In this document: positions 63,894 through 64,000 of the stretch, one piece after another | Position numbering within the stretch: position 1 is the first letter of the stretch | How the letters are laid out: the number at the start of each line of letters is the position of its first letter | DNA from: Vogesella mureinivorans | GTDB taxonomy: Bacteria > Pseudomonadota > Gammaproteobacteria > Burkholderiales > Chromobacteriaceae | Reading direction: 5' to 3' | DNA: 64,000 nt | Assembly (NCBI RefSeq): GCF_007644035.1 | Contig: NZ_VMTV02000162.1 | Span: 51,636 to 115,635, forward strand | The notes under the pieces: generated by a model | Databases searched by the model: none | What the model saw: only the letters and a program-made list of their open reading frames with translations | What the model was told of the DNA's origin: nothing | Position numbers and translations under genes: made by a program

Positions 63894-63930
63894 TCGCCTT
63901 CTCGCAAGACAACAGTCAAACGAGAACAGC

Positions 63931-64000
63931 GCACCCGTAGCTCAGTTGGATAGAGTATTTGGCTACGAACCAAAGGGTCGGGCGTTCGAATCGCTCCGGG
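63931..64000 (+). tRNA. tRNA-Arg (anticodon ACG), cut by the window end
   Basis: The first 70 of about 77 bases are present. Acceptor GCACCCG, D-arm GCTCAGTTGGATAGAGT, anticodon stem TTTGG/CCAAA around loop CTACGAA (anticodon ACG, read as ICG for CGU/CGC/CGA Arg codons), T-arm with GTTCGAATC. The 3' acceptor strand beyond CGGG is outside the window. Confidence 0.93.

Overview
The window looks like chromosome of a high-GC betaproteobacterium, most likely Neisseriales/Chromobacteriaceae (a Vogesella-, Aquitalea- or Chromobacterium-like organism). That is inferred from gene content, CTG/GCC/GGC-rich codon use and the similarity I recognise in many proteins; there is no rRNA to settle it. Genes are densely packed. 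I see no prophage, insertion sequence, CRISPR array or plasmid origin. Nearly everything is core metabolism plus signalling.

Layout. 1-438: end of a DJ-1/PfpI protein and its palindromic terminator. 609-7888: a REC-domain regulator, then the glycerol regulon (glpK, glpF, glpD, a LysE exporter, glpR). 8066-11470: a lipid kinase and the queuosine set queC-queD-queE, with a queD made of three tandem PTPS-like units. 11693-14060: a bufferin-type operon (DUF2282 precursor, DUF692/MNIO enzyme, DUF2063 partner, DoxX), a copper-linked RiPP system. 14110-17348: serB, a possible PilZ-like protein and a diguanylate cyclase. 17349-17813: a hairpin-rich non-coding element. 17814-26957: mpl, a Na+/H+ antiporter, gloA, a YgjP-like hydrolase, an acyltransferase, gmhB, glyS, a small exported protein and glyQ. 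27340-35243: a 2321-residue Ser/Thr kinase-ATPase-GAF-PAS-histidine kinase-REC-REC-HPt protein, translationally coupled to a REC-GGDEF cyclase. 35266-47518: oxygenase, hydrolase, DEAD-box helicase, GGDEF-EAL protein with a binding protein, rlmF, regulators, small conserved proteins, a transporter and a frameshifted DUF1272 gene. 47739-53632: two two-component systems and an EF-hand protein. 53751-64000: DUF411 protein, chemoreceptor, a 169-bp tandem terminator array, fumarase, fbp, ppsA/ppsR, a KorA-like mini-regulator, a NUDIX hydrolase, and the start of a tRNA-Arg gene with a textbook promoter.

Functional links. glpK, glpF, glpD and glpR form one regulon; glpK and glpD share a candidate operator word. 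fbp, ppsA, ppsR and fumarase concern gluconeogenesis and the TCA cycle. Cyclic-di-GMP signalling recurs (three GGDEF proteins, one possible receptor). The Pro/His-rich exported protein, its two-component system and the EF-hand gene share a palindromic promoter element and may be one regulon.

The strongest unexplained signal is a dispersed 10-mer, TGCGGCCAAC and its complement GTTGGCCGCA, often extended to AAGGTTGGCCGCAT. I count 44 exact copies, about 22 per orientation. It occurs in genes in all three frames, between genes, at start codons and as inverted pairs at gene ends. This is how DNA uptake sequences behave in Neisseriaceae and Pasteurellaceae, but the word matches none of the uptake dialects I know.
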